Assembly (NCBI GenBank): GCA_900547755.1
Contig: URIC01000029.1
Coordinates: forward strand, 1-29,371
Length of the DNA stretch: 29,371 nucleotides
Direction of reading: 5' to 3'
DNA from: an uncultured Bacteroidales bacterium
GTDB lineage: Bacteria > Bacteroidota > Bacteroidia > Bacteroidales > Muribaculaceae
Under the pieces are notes generated by a model that saw nothing but the letters and a program-made list of their open reading frames with translations, ran no database searches and was not told the DNA's origin. Below are positions 1 through 8,167 of the stretch, one piece after another (position 1 is the first letter of the stretch; the number at the start of each line of letters is the position of its first letter). Position numbers and translations under genes: made by a program.

Positions 1-615
1 CTTGCCACCAATATAGCCGCAATAGGCTACATCAGCAAGGACATAGAGAGCCGCAGACGCATTTTCCGAAACGGAGTATTATATACGATTGGTCGTATAG
101 TCGCATATACCGTTCTCGGCGTTATTCTCATATCTATTCTGAAAGAGGGCGCAAGCGTCTTCGGCATACAGAAAGCTATCGGCAAATGGGGTGAGCTGCT
201 GCTCGGACCGCTCCTGATGATTATCGGACTTTTCATGCTGTTCGGTCACAAACTCAACCTGCCTCAATTCGGATTTGGCGGCAATGGCGAGTGTCTTGCC
301 CGAAGTGGAGGATTGGGAGCGTTGCTGCTCGGTATCCTGTTTGCCATGGCATTCTGCCCGACAAGTGGCATTTTCTACTTCGGCATGTTGATACCGATGT
401 CTGTCACGGCAAGTGCCGGCTGGCTTCTGCCTGTATTGTTTGCTATCGCCACCTCTCTTCCTGTCCTCGCAGTAGCATGGATTCTCGCTTTCAGTGTGGA
501 AAAGGTCGGCGAGTTCTACGGAAAACTGCGCACTGTTCAGAAATGGCTCAATGTCATTGTCGGCGTCATTTTCATCGCAGTAGGCATATACTACTGCATA
601 ATTATGTACTTCTAA
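1..615 (+). CDS. ArsG-like organoarsenical efflux permease (CcdA/DsbD-type membrane protein), 5' end missing
   Basis: The reading frame is open from base 1 to the TAA at 613-615, giving 204 residues; the start lies outside the window. The protein is a bundle of hydrophobic segments with the CcdA-like motif CPTSG near residue 119. It ends with a final membrane helix and a very short tail. It resembles the permease that Bacteroidota ars operons carry and that is annotated as an ArsG-type aminobenzylarsenical efflux transporter; I recognise this from memory of the family. The visible sequence begins LATN, which in relatives directly follows a first SPCP motif, so only about 35 residues should be missing. 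The next gene, a thioredoxin-like protein, starts 18 nt downstream, and the rest of the cluster is arsenic resistance. A generic CcdA-type electron-transfer role is the alternative. Confidence 0.8.
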   Translation, partial: LATNIAAIGYISKDIESRRRIFRNGVLYTIGRIVAYTVLGVILISILKEGASVFGIQKAIGKWGELLLGPLLMIIGLFMLFGHKLNLPQFGFGGNGECLARSGGLGALLLGILFAMAFCPTSGIFYFGMLIPMSVTASAGWLLPVLFAIATSLPVLAVAWILAFSVEKVGEFYGKLRTVQKWLNVIVGVIFIAVGIYYCIIMYF

Positions 616-633
616 CTATAAAAATGGATAAAC

Positions 634-1053
634 ATGGATAAAAAAGAATCAAAGAAAGGGTTTTGGTCAACTCTTTTCGCACCCAAAAAGAAAAGCTGTT
701 GCTGCAACGACATGATCGTAGACGACGATGTGAAACCGGTGCAGTCGTGCGGCTGCTCAGGTGAACCGGCGGAGTCCAATGAAACCTCTTGCTGTGCTAC
801 GGCTCCTGGCACAAAGGCAAGCGAAGTCCTTATCCTGGGTCCCGGCTGTGCCAAATGTAAGGAAACATATAAGGTAGTGGAGCGCGTGATAGACGATTAT
901 CATCTCGCTGTCAAGCTATCCAAAATCGAGGATATCGCCGAAATAATGAGTTACAATATCATGACGACTCCAGCCTTGGTCATTGACGGAACCGTAAAAA
1001 TCAAAGGGCACGTTCCGACGGCTGAAGAAGTAAAAAAGGCTCTCGGTATCTGA
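634..1053 (+). CDS. Thioredoxin-like redox protein with Cys-rich N-terminal extension
   Basis: 139 residues. The C-terminal half (about residues 64-139) is a small thioredoxin fold of the 'redox-active disulfide protein 2' type. It has the active-site pair C72-A-K-C75 in GPGCAKC and a cis-proline segment TTP at 111-113. The N-terminal half is unusual: seven cysteines (C22, C23, C24, C39, C41, C53, C54) in a charged, probably disordered segment. There is no signal peptide, so it should be cytoplasmic. An earlier ATG at 624 stops after five codons, so 634 is the start. Lying between two arsenical permeases and upstream of arsenate reductase, it probably supplies reducing power or handles As(III); the Cys-rich part could bind trivalent arsenic, which is inference. 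There is no membrane anchor. Confidence 0.85.
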   Translation: MDKKESKKGFWSTLFAPKKKSCCCNDMIVDDDVKPVQSCGCSGEPAESNETSCCATAPGTKASEVLILGPGCAKCKETYKVVERVIDDYHLAVKLSKIEDIAEIMSYNIMTTPALVIDGTVKIKGHVPTAEEVKKALGI

Positions 1054-1075
1054 CTATAAACAACGGGAAACAGTC

Positions 1076-2416
1076 ATGGACACAAAAAAGGAAATTAAAT
1101 TTCTCGTATGGACCGTCGTCATATTTCTGACAGCGTTCTTCATGCCCGTCAACAGCGAAACCCTGCTGACAGCGGTACACTCCACCCTTGACCTCGCCAA
1201 ATGGTATGCCCGTGAGCATATAGTCCTCTGCCTTCTACCGGCTTTCTTCATAGCCGGTGTGATTGCGGTGTTCGTAAGTCAGGGAGCGGTATTGAAATAT
1301 TTCGGGGCGAATGCAAAAAAATGGGTGTCATATACCGTCGCATCTGTTTCGGGAGGTATCCTCGCCGTGTGTTCCTGCACCATTCTCCCGTTGTTCACCA
1401 GCATATACAAACGTGGAGCGGGACTCGGTCCGGCGATAGCGTTCCTGTATTCCGGACCCGCCATCAGCATACTTTCAGTCATCCTCACCGCCCGTATACT
1501 CGGACTTGAGATGGGACTTGCCCGTATAATCGGTGCCGTTACGTTTGCAGTTGTAATCGGACTGGTGATGTCATTCATCTTCCGTAAAGAAGAACGGGAT
1601 AAGGAGGCGGCACAGATGAATATCGTACCGCCTCCGGAAAAACGCCCGCTTTGGCAGACCGCGATATTCTTCTTTACTCTCGTGGCAATCCTCGTGTTTG
1701 CCAACTGGGGCGCACCTGCGACAATAGACCGTGGAGTCTGGGCCGCGATTTACGAAGCAAAATGGTGGATAACATCTGCCCTTGCAATAGGGCTATGCGT
1801 GATATTCGTGAAGATACTTCATCTAAAAAGCCGATGGATTATTCTCGGAGCTGTAGCCGTAGCAATTTCAGCTTATATCGCCAACGTTTTCATTCCTGAT
1901 GCCAAACTGTCACCCCTTGTGCCTATGATTGTTTCCGTCGCCGTGCTTGCCATAATACTGTTATGCGACAAAAACGATGACGAGAACCGCGAATGGGCGT
2001 TGTCATCTTGGGGATTCGCCAAGCTGATACTGCCGTTGCTCGCAGTCGGAGTATTGACAGCGGGCTTTCTGCTCGGCTCGACGCATGACGGTATAGAGCT
2101 GCCCGGTATCATTCCCGACAGCTGGGTAGAATGGGCGGTCGGCGGCAATTCGTTACTGTCAAACTTTTTCGCAAGTTTCACAGGAGCGTTCATGTATTTC
2201 GCCACTCTTACCGAAGTGCCGATTATTCAGGGATTGCTCGCATCCGGCATGGGCAAGGGCCCGGCTCTCGCCCTGCTGCTTGCCGGGCCCTCGCTGTCGC
2301 TGCCGAATATGCTTGTCATAAGAAGTGTGATGGGCACCAAAAAGACTGTGATATATGTCGCGCTTGTAATCGTCATGGCGACCGTCTCAGGCTGGATTTA
2401 CGGTTATTTCTTCTAA
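1076..2416 (+). CDS. ArsP-like permease (DUF318 / PF03773 family)
   Basis: 446 residues, mostly membrane helices. Two conserved half-site segments mark the DUF318 permease family: residues 99-107 contain CSCTILPLF, followed by a GPA-containing stretch (S-G-P-A-I near 126-130). Near the C-terminus is a matching stretch with TEVP and AGPSLSLPN. The vicinal-type cysteines C99 and C101 are the residues expected to matter for As(III)-type substrates. ArsP members export trivalent organoarsenicals such as methylarsenite across the inner membrane. The protein is longer than the second permease in this cluster because of extra helices in the middle (about residues 190-300). It starts 22 nt after the thioredoxin gene and ends 12 nt before the arsC ORF. 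The substrate is inferred from context; metal export is possible. Confidence 0.85.
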   Translation: MDTKKEIKFLVWTVVIFLTAFFMPVNSETLLTAVHSTLDLAKWYAREHIVLCLLPAFFIAGVIAVFVSQGAVLKYFGANAKKWVSYTVASVSGGILAVCSCTILPLFTSIYKRGAGLGPAIAFLYSGPAISILSVILTARILGLEMGLARIIGAVTFAVVIGLVMSFIFRKEERDKEAAQMNIVPPPEKRPLWQTAIFFFTLVAILVFANWGAPATIDRGVWAAIYEAKWWITSALAIGLCVIFVKILHLKSRWIILGAVAVAISAYIANVFIPDAKLSPLVPMIVSVAVLAIILLCDKNDDENREWALSSWGFAKLILPLLAVGVLTAGFLLGSTHDGIELPGIIPDSWVEWAVGGNSLLSNFFASFTGAFMYFATLTEVPIIQGLLASGMGKGPALALLLAGPSLSLPNMLVIRSVMGTKKTVIYVALVIVMATVSGWIYGYFF

Positions 2417-2443
2417 TCGGAACGAAAAATGAAGGTAACGAGA

Positions 2444-2860
2444 ATGAAGGTATTGGTTCTTTGTACCGGCAACAGTTGCCGAAGCCAAATGGCCCATGGC
2501 TTTCTAAAATCATTTAGCCCTGAAGTTGATGTGTTCTCCGCAGGCACGAAACCTGCGGAGAACATCAATCCTTTGGCCGTTAAAGTTATGGAAGAAGCAG
2601 GCATAGACATCAGCGACCATACCCCGCACGATGTCATGGAATATCTCAATGAACCATGGGATTATGTAATAACAGTATGTGGCGGTGCAAATGAGAATTG
2701 CCCTCAATTTGTCGGCAAATCAGTACATCGTATTCATATCGGATTCGATGACCCCTCCTATGCAATTGGCTCAGAGGAATATGTAATGAGCGAGTTCCGC
2801 AGGGTACGCGATGAGATAATAAACAGATTTGAAGATTTATATAATTCGGAACTGAAATGA
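2444..2860 (+). CDS. arsC: Arsenate reductase, thioredoxin-coupled (LMW-phosphatase family)
   Basis: Reduces arsenate to arsenite in the cytoplasm through a three-cysteine relay regenerated by thioredoxin. The P-loop CTGNSCRS (Cys-X5-Arg) lies at the N-terminus. The relay pair is seen in VCGGANENC, where the two cysteines are seven residues apart, the same spacing as Cys82/Cys89 of the staphylococcal pI258 enzyme. This separates a true ArsC from ordinary low-molecular-weight tyrosine phosphatases. An in-frame ATG at 2429 would add five residues. I prefer 2444 because the family starts directly with the first beta strand and an AAGG lies 8 nt upstream. The stop codon overlaps the next gene's ATG by 4 nt (ATGA at 2857-2860), so the two are probably translationally coupled. 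The upstream thioredoxin-like protein could be its electron donor. Confidence 0.93.
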   Translation: MKVLVLCTGNSCRSQMAHGFLKSFSPEVDVFSAGTKPAENINPLAVKVMEEAGIDISDHTPHDVMEYLNEPWDYVITVCGGANENCPQFVGKSVHRIHIGFDDPSYAIGSEEYVMSEFRRVRDEIINRFEDLYNSELK

Positions 2861-3765
2861 ATACCCTACTTGATACACTATGGTATTTTTGCTATATTAC
2901 TTTAGAACTCACAGTCCTTTTCATAGTTATAACGGCTATTGTGGAAATCTTACTGATGTATATTCCTCAGAAAAAAATCAGCAAGAAAATTGAGAAAGCC
3001 GGATTCTTCGGAAATGTGATTGCCGCAGGATTTGGCGCGCTCACACCTTTCTGCGCATGTTCCACCATACCGATGACGGTAGGATTTTTTAACGCAGGAG
3101 TGCCATTTGGAGCCACTATGTCTTTCTTGATTGCCTCTCCGCTGCTTAATCCTATTATTATCGCCATGCTTGGCGCACTTGTCGGCGTTAAGGCAATGCT
3201 TGCATATGTAGCGATTGCATTTCTTTGTTCTGTATTCTTTGGCTGGGGACTGCAAAAAGTAGATGCGCAGAAATATGTCAAAAACGTAAGGATTAAAACA
3301 CAATCCTGTTGTTCCTCAAATGAGAAACATATTGAGCAGAAGAAACTACCGTGGGGGGAGAAGATGGCCATAGCACTTCGTGCCGGATGGTACACGCTTC
3401 GCCCGATTATATGGTATCTTATCATCGGCGTTGCTTTGGGAGCGGTGATTTACGGCTATATGCCGAGTGATTGGGTTTTGAAAATCGCAGGTCCCGACAA
3501 TCCGTTTGCAGTACCTGTCGCCGCTATCATCGGTGTGCCCCTTTATATCCGTGCAGAAACCGCAATCCCTATCGGAGTGGCATTGATGGGTAAAGGAATG
3601 AGTATCGGAGCCGTGGTAGCACTCGTTATCGGTGGCGCAGGCATGGCAATTCCCGAAATGTCAATGCTCGCAAGCATCTTCAAGAAGAAACTCGTCGCCA
3701 TGATTGTTGCAGTCATATTCCTGACCGCCGTTATATCCGGCTATCTTTTCAACATCCTTATGTGA
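2857..3765 (+). CDS. Second DUF318-family permease (ArsP-like)
   Basis: 302 residues, a compact member of the same permease family as the 446-residue protein two genes upstream, but clearly not a recent duplicate. The hallmark segment is PFCACSTIP (C66-A-C68) followed by a glycine- and proline-rich helix with ASPLLNP at 93-99. The second half-site contains YIRAETAIPIG. A cytoplasmic loop carries a vicinal Cys pair (C151, C152) in a Lys/Gln-rich stretch, which may bind soft metals or metalloids. It overlaps arsC by 4 nt and is the last gene before the hairpin at 3830. Export of arsenite or an organoarsenical is the likely role given the neighbours. The family also has members linked to Cu/Zn efflux, so the substrate is uncertain. 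Confidence 0.83.
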   Translation: MNTLLDTLWYFCYITLELTVLFIVITAIVEILLMYIPQKKISKKIEKAGFFGNVIAAGFGALTPFCACSTIPMTVGFFNAGVPFGATMSFLIASPLLNPIIIAMLGALVGVKAMLAYVAIAFLCSVFFGWGLQKVDAQKYVKNVRIKTQSCCSSNEKHIEQKKLPWGEKMAIALRAGWYTLRPIIWYLIIGVALGAVIYGYMPSDWVLKIAGPDNPFAVPVAAIIGVPLYIRAETAIPIGVALMGKGMSIGAVVALVIGGAGMAIPEMSMLASIFKKKLVAMIVAVIFLTAVISGYLFNILM

Positions 3766-3829
3766 TTATAAAACGGTCTTCATATTATGTATAATCGAAG
3801 ATAACATATATGATTGAATACTAAAGACA

Positions 3830-3856
3830 GGAACCCCGCCATCACGGCGAGGTTCC
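3830..3856. terminator. Hairpin between convergent ars operon and barrel gene
   Basis: The arm ggaaccccgcc pairs with ggcgaggttcc across a 5-nt loop: 11 positions with one internal mismatch. It is followed by a moderately T-rich stretch (tatttgcttattt). It lies 64 nt after the last ars gene and between two convergent genes, so it could stop transcription from both sides. The remaining bases of 3766-4018 hold no gene I can support. Confidence 0.6.
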
Positions 3857-4018
3857 CTGTATTTGCTTATTTATATGTATTCTTGCATGAAGTAAACTGT
3901 TTACAAGCCGGTCTGTCTGTCAATTCTCTTATTGACCAACTTTGATTCCTATATTTATTCCGCCCGTTGATTCGGAGCGAAACTCAGAGGGCTGAGAATC
4001 CAGTGATATTGAAGTATA

Positions 4019-6097
4019 TCATCGGCCTCCGGCGGTTGAACGGTCGGTGTTGGCATCCGCGTTGATGATTTTCCGAACTCCGCGTTTCTGACGCCCCCAT
4101 TGAAGATTCCATGCCACGGAGGCAAAAGGCATACACATATTAAGACGCATGTGCTGCTCGTTGGTATTCCATTTGCTAATAGACTTTGACCCTTGGTCAT
4201 ACTTGCCGAAAGGCATTAGGATTCCGGCTCCGAACTGCCAGTCTTTCCAATTGTAATCAAGCGAGATGACATTAGCGTCTTCACCCCAGCTGATTCTCTC
4301 GCCCCAAAGGTCGCGCTGGGCATACTGGTATTGGGCGCTGAGGACAAATCCCCAGTGGATGAGCTGCAGGGAGGCGTTGCCGCTCCACCCGTTATGATTG
4401 ATGGCATAGCCGGTGCCTTTCATGCGCTCCATACGGTATTGCACATAACCGCTGACAATAAGCCATTGCGGAATAATCTCAATCTGCGGGGCAAGGAAGA
4501 AGGACAGGTTTTTCAGTCCACGGCTGTTTTCGTATGTCGTAATAAGTCGGCCTTCTTTCCATTCAAGCAAGGGTGTGATGGCATTAGGCGATGTAAAGGC
4601 TCTTATGCCGAATGTCCCGCTTATCCTCGGCAGGTTGAATCCATAACTGAATATCAGCATATATGAGTTGGAGGTTTTCAGATTCTGATTGCCGACTCTC
4701 CATTGGAAGCCGTCGAGTTGCTGCGGAACCACATTCGTCTCGGCCAACGACGGAGTGGATTGCCATGAAGTGAAGTTAATCCGGAAATTATGGTTCTGAT
4801 TCAATGAATACGTTATGGTAGCCTGCGGACGCGGACTCCATGAATGATTGCCGCGGTCAGATTCTTTGAAAAGGAAATCGGTATACTGTACGCCCATTCC
4901 GGCGGTTGCTGTCCATTTGCCTAAGCGATGGAAATATTCGGCGAAGAAATACACTTTATCCTGACGTTGATGGAATATATCTCCTCCGAGATTCTCATAT
5001 TCAGAACGGTTGCGGTTGGCGGTGTAGGAGACCCCGGCTGTGAAACGTCCGTTTCGCCAGTTCTTTATATAATCCGCTTCAATTCCGTATGCCTGGTTCC
5101 TGTCTTTGATATCGGTGTGGATGTCGGTAAGATATATAGGTGACGACGGAAGTCGTTCAAGGTAATCCGAGAATGTACGTCCGAAATAGAATGAAGAGCG
5201 GAAATCGACCACGAGCATCTGTCTGTGGGCGAAATGCTGCTGTAGATAAAGAGAGAGGGTCGGCGTTGTACCTGTGTCTCCATGTGAGTCAGTGAGCAAT
5301 ATGTCATCTGTCCCGTCGCTCAGGGAGAGCAGTCCGTTGTAAAGGGACTTGTCGGTAAAATCCCTATGAATAGAGAACTCCGCGACAAACACCGTGGTAT
5401 CGGGTTTGATATAGTTGTAAGAAGCCCTAAGATTACCCGATGTATTATCCATTATGCCTCCAAGCGAAGTCTCTTTGCGCGTGAGTGTGGCGCCATCCGG
5501 AAATGTGAACGTTTCCGTATAATCGCGATGGGTCTTCATCCGGTTGGCGAGTCTATAGTCCGCGCCGATTTCAAACTGCGATTTGCCGAAGTTGAATTTA
5601 GCGTCAGCCATATATAATCCAAAGGCTTCATTCAGGGAAGGACGCGCCAATAACTGCAACGAACCTCCGAGCGAGGGATTGGCGACTATGAAGTTGAGCA
5701 CATAGTTCGCACCGCCGTATCTGAGTCCGGGATTGTCCATCCATTCCACACGCTTGACGGTCTCAGGCAACAATGTCCTTACCTGCTCTATGGTCGCCGC
5801 ACGTCCGTTGATGCGTACCTGCACGGACTGTCCGGCGGCAGTGATGCTGCCGAGGGCGTCGCTTACCGAGAGCGAAGGTATCATAAGATTGTTGAGCAGC
5901 TGCATACCGTTCTTGGAGTTGTCCACCGCACTTTTCGACGGGTGATAGACATCCATATCGGCCTTGCGGACTACTCTCGGCGCCTCTATTACAATCTCCT
6001 GCAATTCCTGCGCTGCAATTGAGTCAGACGCTTCCGTCTGAGCCATTGCGCTGACTGAACTCAGCAATGCCGAGGTTACGATGTAGATATATTTCAT
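4019..6097 (-). CDS. Outer-membrane beta-barrel protein (OMP_b-brl_3 / TonB-dependent-receptor-like)
   Basis: 692 residues. An N-terminal signal peptide ends near AMAQ (residue 20). A short plug-like region (about 30-140) contains VQVRING, a run like EQVRTLLPETVKRVEW and then a DNPGLRYGG motif, the usual plug signature of this Bacteroidota family. The rest is alternating aromatic/polar beta strands typical of a 16-22-strand barrel. The N-terminal carboxypeptidase-regulatory-like domain found in many relatives is absent, and no clear TonB box or SusD partner is present. The C-terminus ends in a short polar tail (TAGGR) instead of the usual terminal aromatic residue; this may be a slight extension past the last strand. 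The ligand is unknown. It is a single transcription unit, with a terminator upstream at 6239-6282 and a -7 box at 6124. Confidence 0.8.
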   Translation of the reverse strand: MKYIYIVTSALLSSVSAMAQTEASDSIAAQELQEIVIEAPRVVRKADMDVYHPSKSAVDNSKNGMQLLNNLMIPSLSVSDALGSITAAGQSVQVRINGRAATIEQVRTLLPETVKRVEWMDNPGLRYGGANYVLNFIVANPSLGGSLQLLARPSLNEAFGLYMADAKFNFGKSQFEIGADYRLANRMKTHRDYTETFTFPDGATLTRKETSLGGIMDNTSGNLRASYNYIKPDTTVFVAEFSIHRDFTDKSLYNGLLSLSDGTDDILLTDSHGDTGTTPTLSLYLQQHFAHRQMLVVDFRSSFYFGRTFSDYLERLPSSPIYLTDIHTDIKDRNQAYGIEADYIKNWRNGRFTAGVSYTANRNRSEYENLGGDIFHQRQDKVYFFAEYFHRLGKWTATAGMGVQYTDFLFKESDRGNHSWSPRPQATITYSLNQNHNFRINFTSWQSTPSLAETNVVPQQLDGFQWRVGNQNLKTSNSYMLIFSYGFNLPRISGTFGIRAFTSPNAITPLLEWKEGRLITTYENSRGLKNLSFFLAPQIEIIPQWLIVSGYVQYRMERMKGTGYAINHNGWSGNASLQLIHWGFVLSAQYQYAQRDLWGERISWGEDANVISLDYNWKDWQFGAGILMPFGKYDQGSKSISKWNTNEQHMRLNMCMPFASVAWNLQWGRQKRGVRKIINADANTDRSTAGGR

Positions 6098-6123
6098 TAT
6101 TGCGTCAGTTTATTATTACGACG

Positions 6124-6131
6124 CAAAGTTA
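6124..6131 (-). promoter_or_regulatory. -7 box for the barrel gene
   Basis: On the minus strand this reads TAACTTTG, an exact match to the Bacteroidota -7 consensus TAnnTTTG. It lies 26 nt before the start codon of the barrel gene. No well-spaced -33 TTG is present: the nearest TTGs give spacers of 13 and 23 nt. A short inverted repeat, ttcaac-aaat-gttgaa, lies just upstream near 6152-6167 and could be an operator. Confidence 0.45.
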
Positions 6132-6238
6132 AGGGCATTTGTGACAATGGATTTCAACAAATGTTGAAAAAAAACACAGCCCCCCAAAAAAGAAGGTCAT
6201 ATAAAGCACAAGCGGTTGTATGCCGGTACGGGGTCGCA

Positions 6239-6282
6239 TATAAAAAGGAAGCGAGGCGCTTATGCCTCGCTTCCTTTTTATA
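6239..6282 (-). terminator. Strong rho-independent terminator after the MFS transporter
   Basis: A perfect inverted repeat with a 19-bp stem (core aaaaaggaagcgaggc and its complement) and a 6-nt loop. The A/T ends give a T run on either strand. It begins 10 nt past the stop codon of the minus-strand transporter gene and separates it from the barrel gene. Confidence 0.88.
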
Positions 6283-6292
6283 CGGTTTCGGG

Positions 6293-8122
6293 TCAGATTT
6301 CCGAGTCGGGGATGTTTTCCTCTACCTTTCCGGAACCTTTGCCTTCTTTGATTATGCCTACGCATAGGGCGCCTATAATCATTGATATACCGGCTATCAC
6401 CATCATTATGTAGACGGGGGCGAGTTCTCCCGGTGTGCTGAACAGGCTCAGGATGACACCGCCAAGGAGCGCCGCCACTATCTGAGGCAGACAGATGGAA
6501 CAGTTGAACAGGCCTAAGTATGTACCGATGTTGCCGCCCTTCAGGGAGTTGGTTAGTATCGTGAAGGGCCAGGCGAGCATCGCAGCCCAACCGCAGCCTA
6601 TGAGGACGAAGGGCACAAAGAGCAGGTACTGATTTGTGATATAAGCCGAAAGGATGAAGCCTATTCCGCCGAGTACAAGGCTGAGGGCGTAGGAGAGCTT
6701 GCGGCTGCGGAAGCGGGGAAGCACAACTGCCCACAGCACCGAGCCGAGAGCCTGCACGGCAAACAGAATACCTACCCAGTCGCCGGCATTATTGTACTGG
6801 ATGGAAGCTGTGTCAAGGGCCGGAGCCTCCTCGTATTTGGCCTTGGAGGCATCCAGAGTCACTTCCTCAGGCTCCACTACGGAGAGTCTGCCGGTGGAGT
6901 GGTCGGTGGTGACGTTGGTGCCGGTAGTGAACTTAACCTCACCCTCGAGGTTGCTCATGTAGTCGGATAGTGTAGCGTGAGTGGAGAGTGTTACCTCCTC
7001 ACCGTCCAGTATCAGTTTATCGCCGGGGTTGGCAATGGGGGTTGAGAAGTCAGCTACGGGCAGACCCTTGTCGTTGTACGTAATCATTCGGTCCTTGACA
7101 ATGGTGTCGTTGTCTCCCTTGACGATGAGAGAGGCATCTCTGAGAGAACCGTCAATCTTCACACCGTTCACCAGCGCTTTTCCATCCTTGAGAATAGCCA
7201 CAGTGTCGTTGATGAGGATGAACTTGCCGGACACTTGAGAGGAGCCGTCGGAAATGGCGTTGATTCTCTCGATTACCGGTGTATCGAAAGCGTTTGTCGC
7301 CACAGTATTGGTGGTGTATGTCCACATGAACAGGAAGGCGAACCAACAGAAGAACTGCACGATGCTGACAGTCCAGAATGTCGATGGAGCCTCCTTGAGC
7401 AGACGGACAATGCTCTTCTTCTCCTTCACCCCGGCCTTTCCGGCATCCGGTCCGCCGTTGTACTGGGCGTAGACATGCGGTGGCCATTCTTTGATTTTGA
7501 GCAGAGAGTAAATCACGCACGACAGCAGAATGGCCGCACCTATATAGAAAGACCATATTACTGTGTCTGGCACCACTCCGTCCGGGGCAGTACTCTGAAT
7601 ACCTATCCAGGTAAGGAAGAATGGGAACACGAATCCCACCACAGAGCCGGCGTTGCAGAGGAAACTCTGAATGGAGTAGGCCAGGCCCTTCTGTTTTTCG
7701 TTCACCATGTCGCCCACCAGCATCTTGAAAGGCTGCATGGCCATATTGATTGATGTGTCCAGCAACATCAGGGAGACGAGGCCGAACATAATCGCGCTTG
7801 ACAGGCTAAGGCCGAAAGAGCCGGCGTTTGGGAGCAGGCACATCACTATCACGGCCACGAGCGCGCCTATGATAAGGTAAGGCAGACGACGCCCGAAACG
7901 GTTCCAGGTCTTGTCGCTGAGGGTGCCGACAACAGGCTGTACAATCATGCCCATAAGGGGCGGGAGAATCCAGAAGTAGCTGAGGTCATGCGGGTCGGCT
8001 CCGATAGTGGAGAAGATACGCGAAACGTTTGCACTCTGCAAGGCGTAGGCTATCTGCACTCCGAAAAAGCCGAAGCTAAGGTTCCACAACTTCCAGAATC
8101 CCAAATCCGGTTTTGTTTTCAT
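6293..8122 (-). CDS. MFS sugar transporter of GPH/SLC45 type with large periplasmic loop insertion
   Basis: 609 residues, whereas relatives are usually about 440-470. The N-terminal half has the family signatures: FWKLWNLSFGFFGVQ at the start, Q-S-A-N-V-S-R after helix 1, and the loop motif SDKTWNRFGRRLPY (residues 69-82). Twelve membrane helices can be traced. The extra length is one block, about residues 278-442, placed between helix 7 (ending MWTYTTNTVA) and helix 8 (starting NNAGDWVGILF). That loop faces the periplasm. The block is rich in beta-type, Asp/Gly/Thr-containing sequence and has no helix long enough to cross a membrane. Substrate is likely an oligosaccharide or disaccharide by cation symport, as for maltose/sucrose carriers of this family. 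It follows nfo by 45 nt on the same strand, probably co-transcribed. Confidence 0.85.
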   Translation of the reverse strand: MKTKPDLGFWKLWNLSFGFFGVQIAYALQSANVSRIFSTIGADPHDLSYFWILPPLMGMIVQPVVGTLSDKTWNRFGRRLPYLIIGALVAVIVMCLLPNAGSFGLSLSSAIMFGLVSLMLLDTSINMAMQPFKMLVGDMVNEKQKGLAYSIQSFLCNAGSVVGFVFPFFLTWIGIQSTAPDGVVPDTVIWSFYIGAAILLSCVIYSLLKIKEWPPHVYAQYNGGPDAGKAGVKEKKSIVRLLKEAPSTFWTVSIVQFFCWFAFLFMWTYTTNTVATNAFDTPVIERINAISDGSSQVSGKFILINDTVAILKDGKALVNGVKIDGSLRDASLIVKGDNDTIVKDRMITYNDKGLPVADFSTPIANPGDKLILDGEEVTLSTHATLSDYMSNLEGEVKFTTGTNVTTDHSTGRLSVVEPEEVTLDASKAKYEEAPALDTASIQYNNAGDWVGILFAVQALGSVLWAVVLPRFRSRKLSYALSLVLGGIGFILSAYITNQYLLFVPFVLIGCGWAAMLAWPFTILTNSLKGGNIGTYLGLFNCSICLPQIVAALLGGVILSLFSTPGELAPVYIMMVIAGISMIIGALCVGIIKEGKGSGKVEENIPDSEI

Positions 8123-8167
8123 GTAAGGAATTTTATCAGTTAAGTTAAGTTATGATTAACAGGATGT

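Noticed and set aside
6129..6734. A 201-codon minus-strand frame overlapping the transporter's 3' end
   Set aside because: It is Arg/His/Pro-rich, runs through the strong terminator, and is a shadow of the transporter frame.
8140..8155. Short tandem repeat ttaagttaagtta between nfo and the transporter as an operator
   Set aside because: Only two and a half copies of a 5-nt unit in AT-rich DNA, with no matching -7 box; too weak to call.
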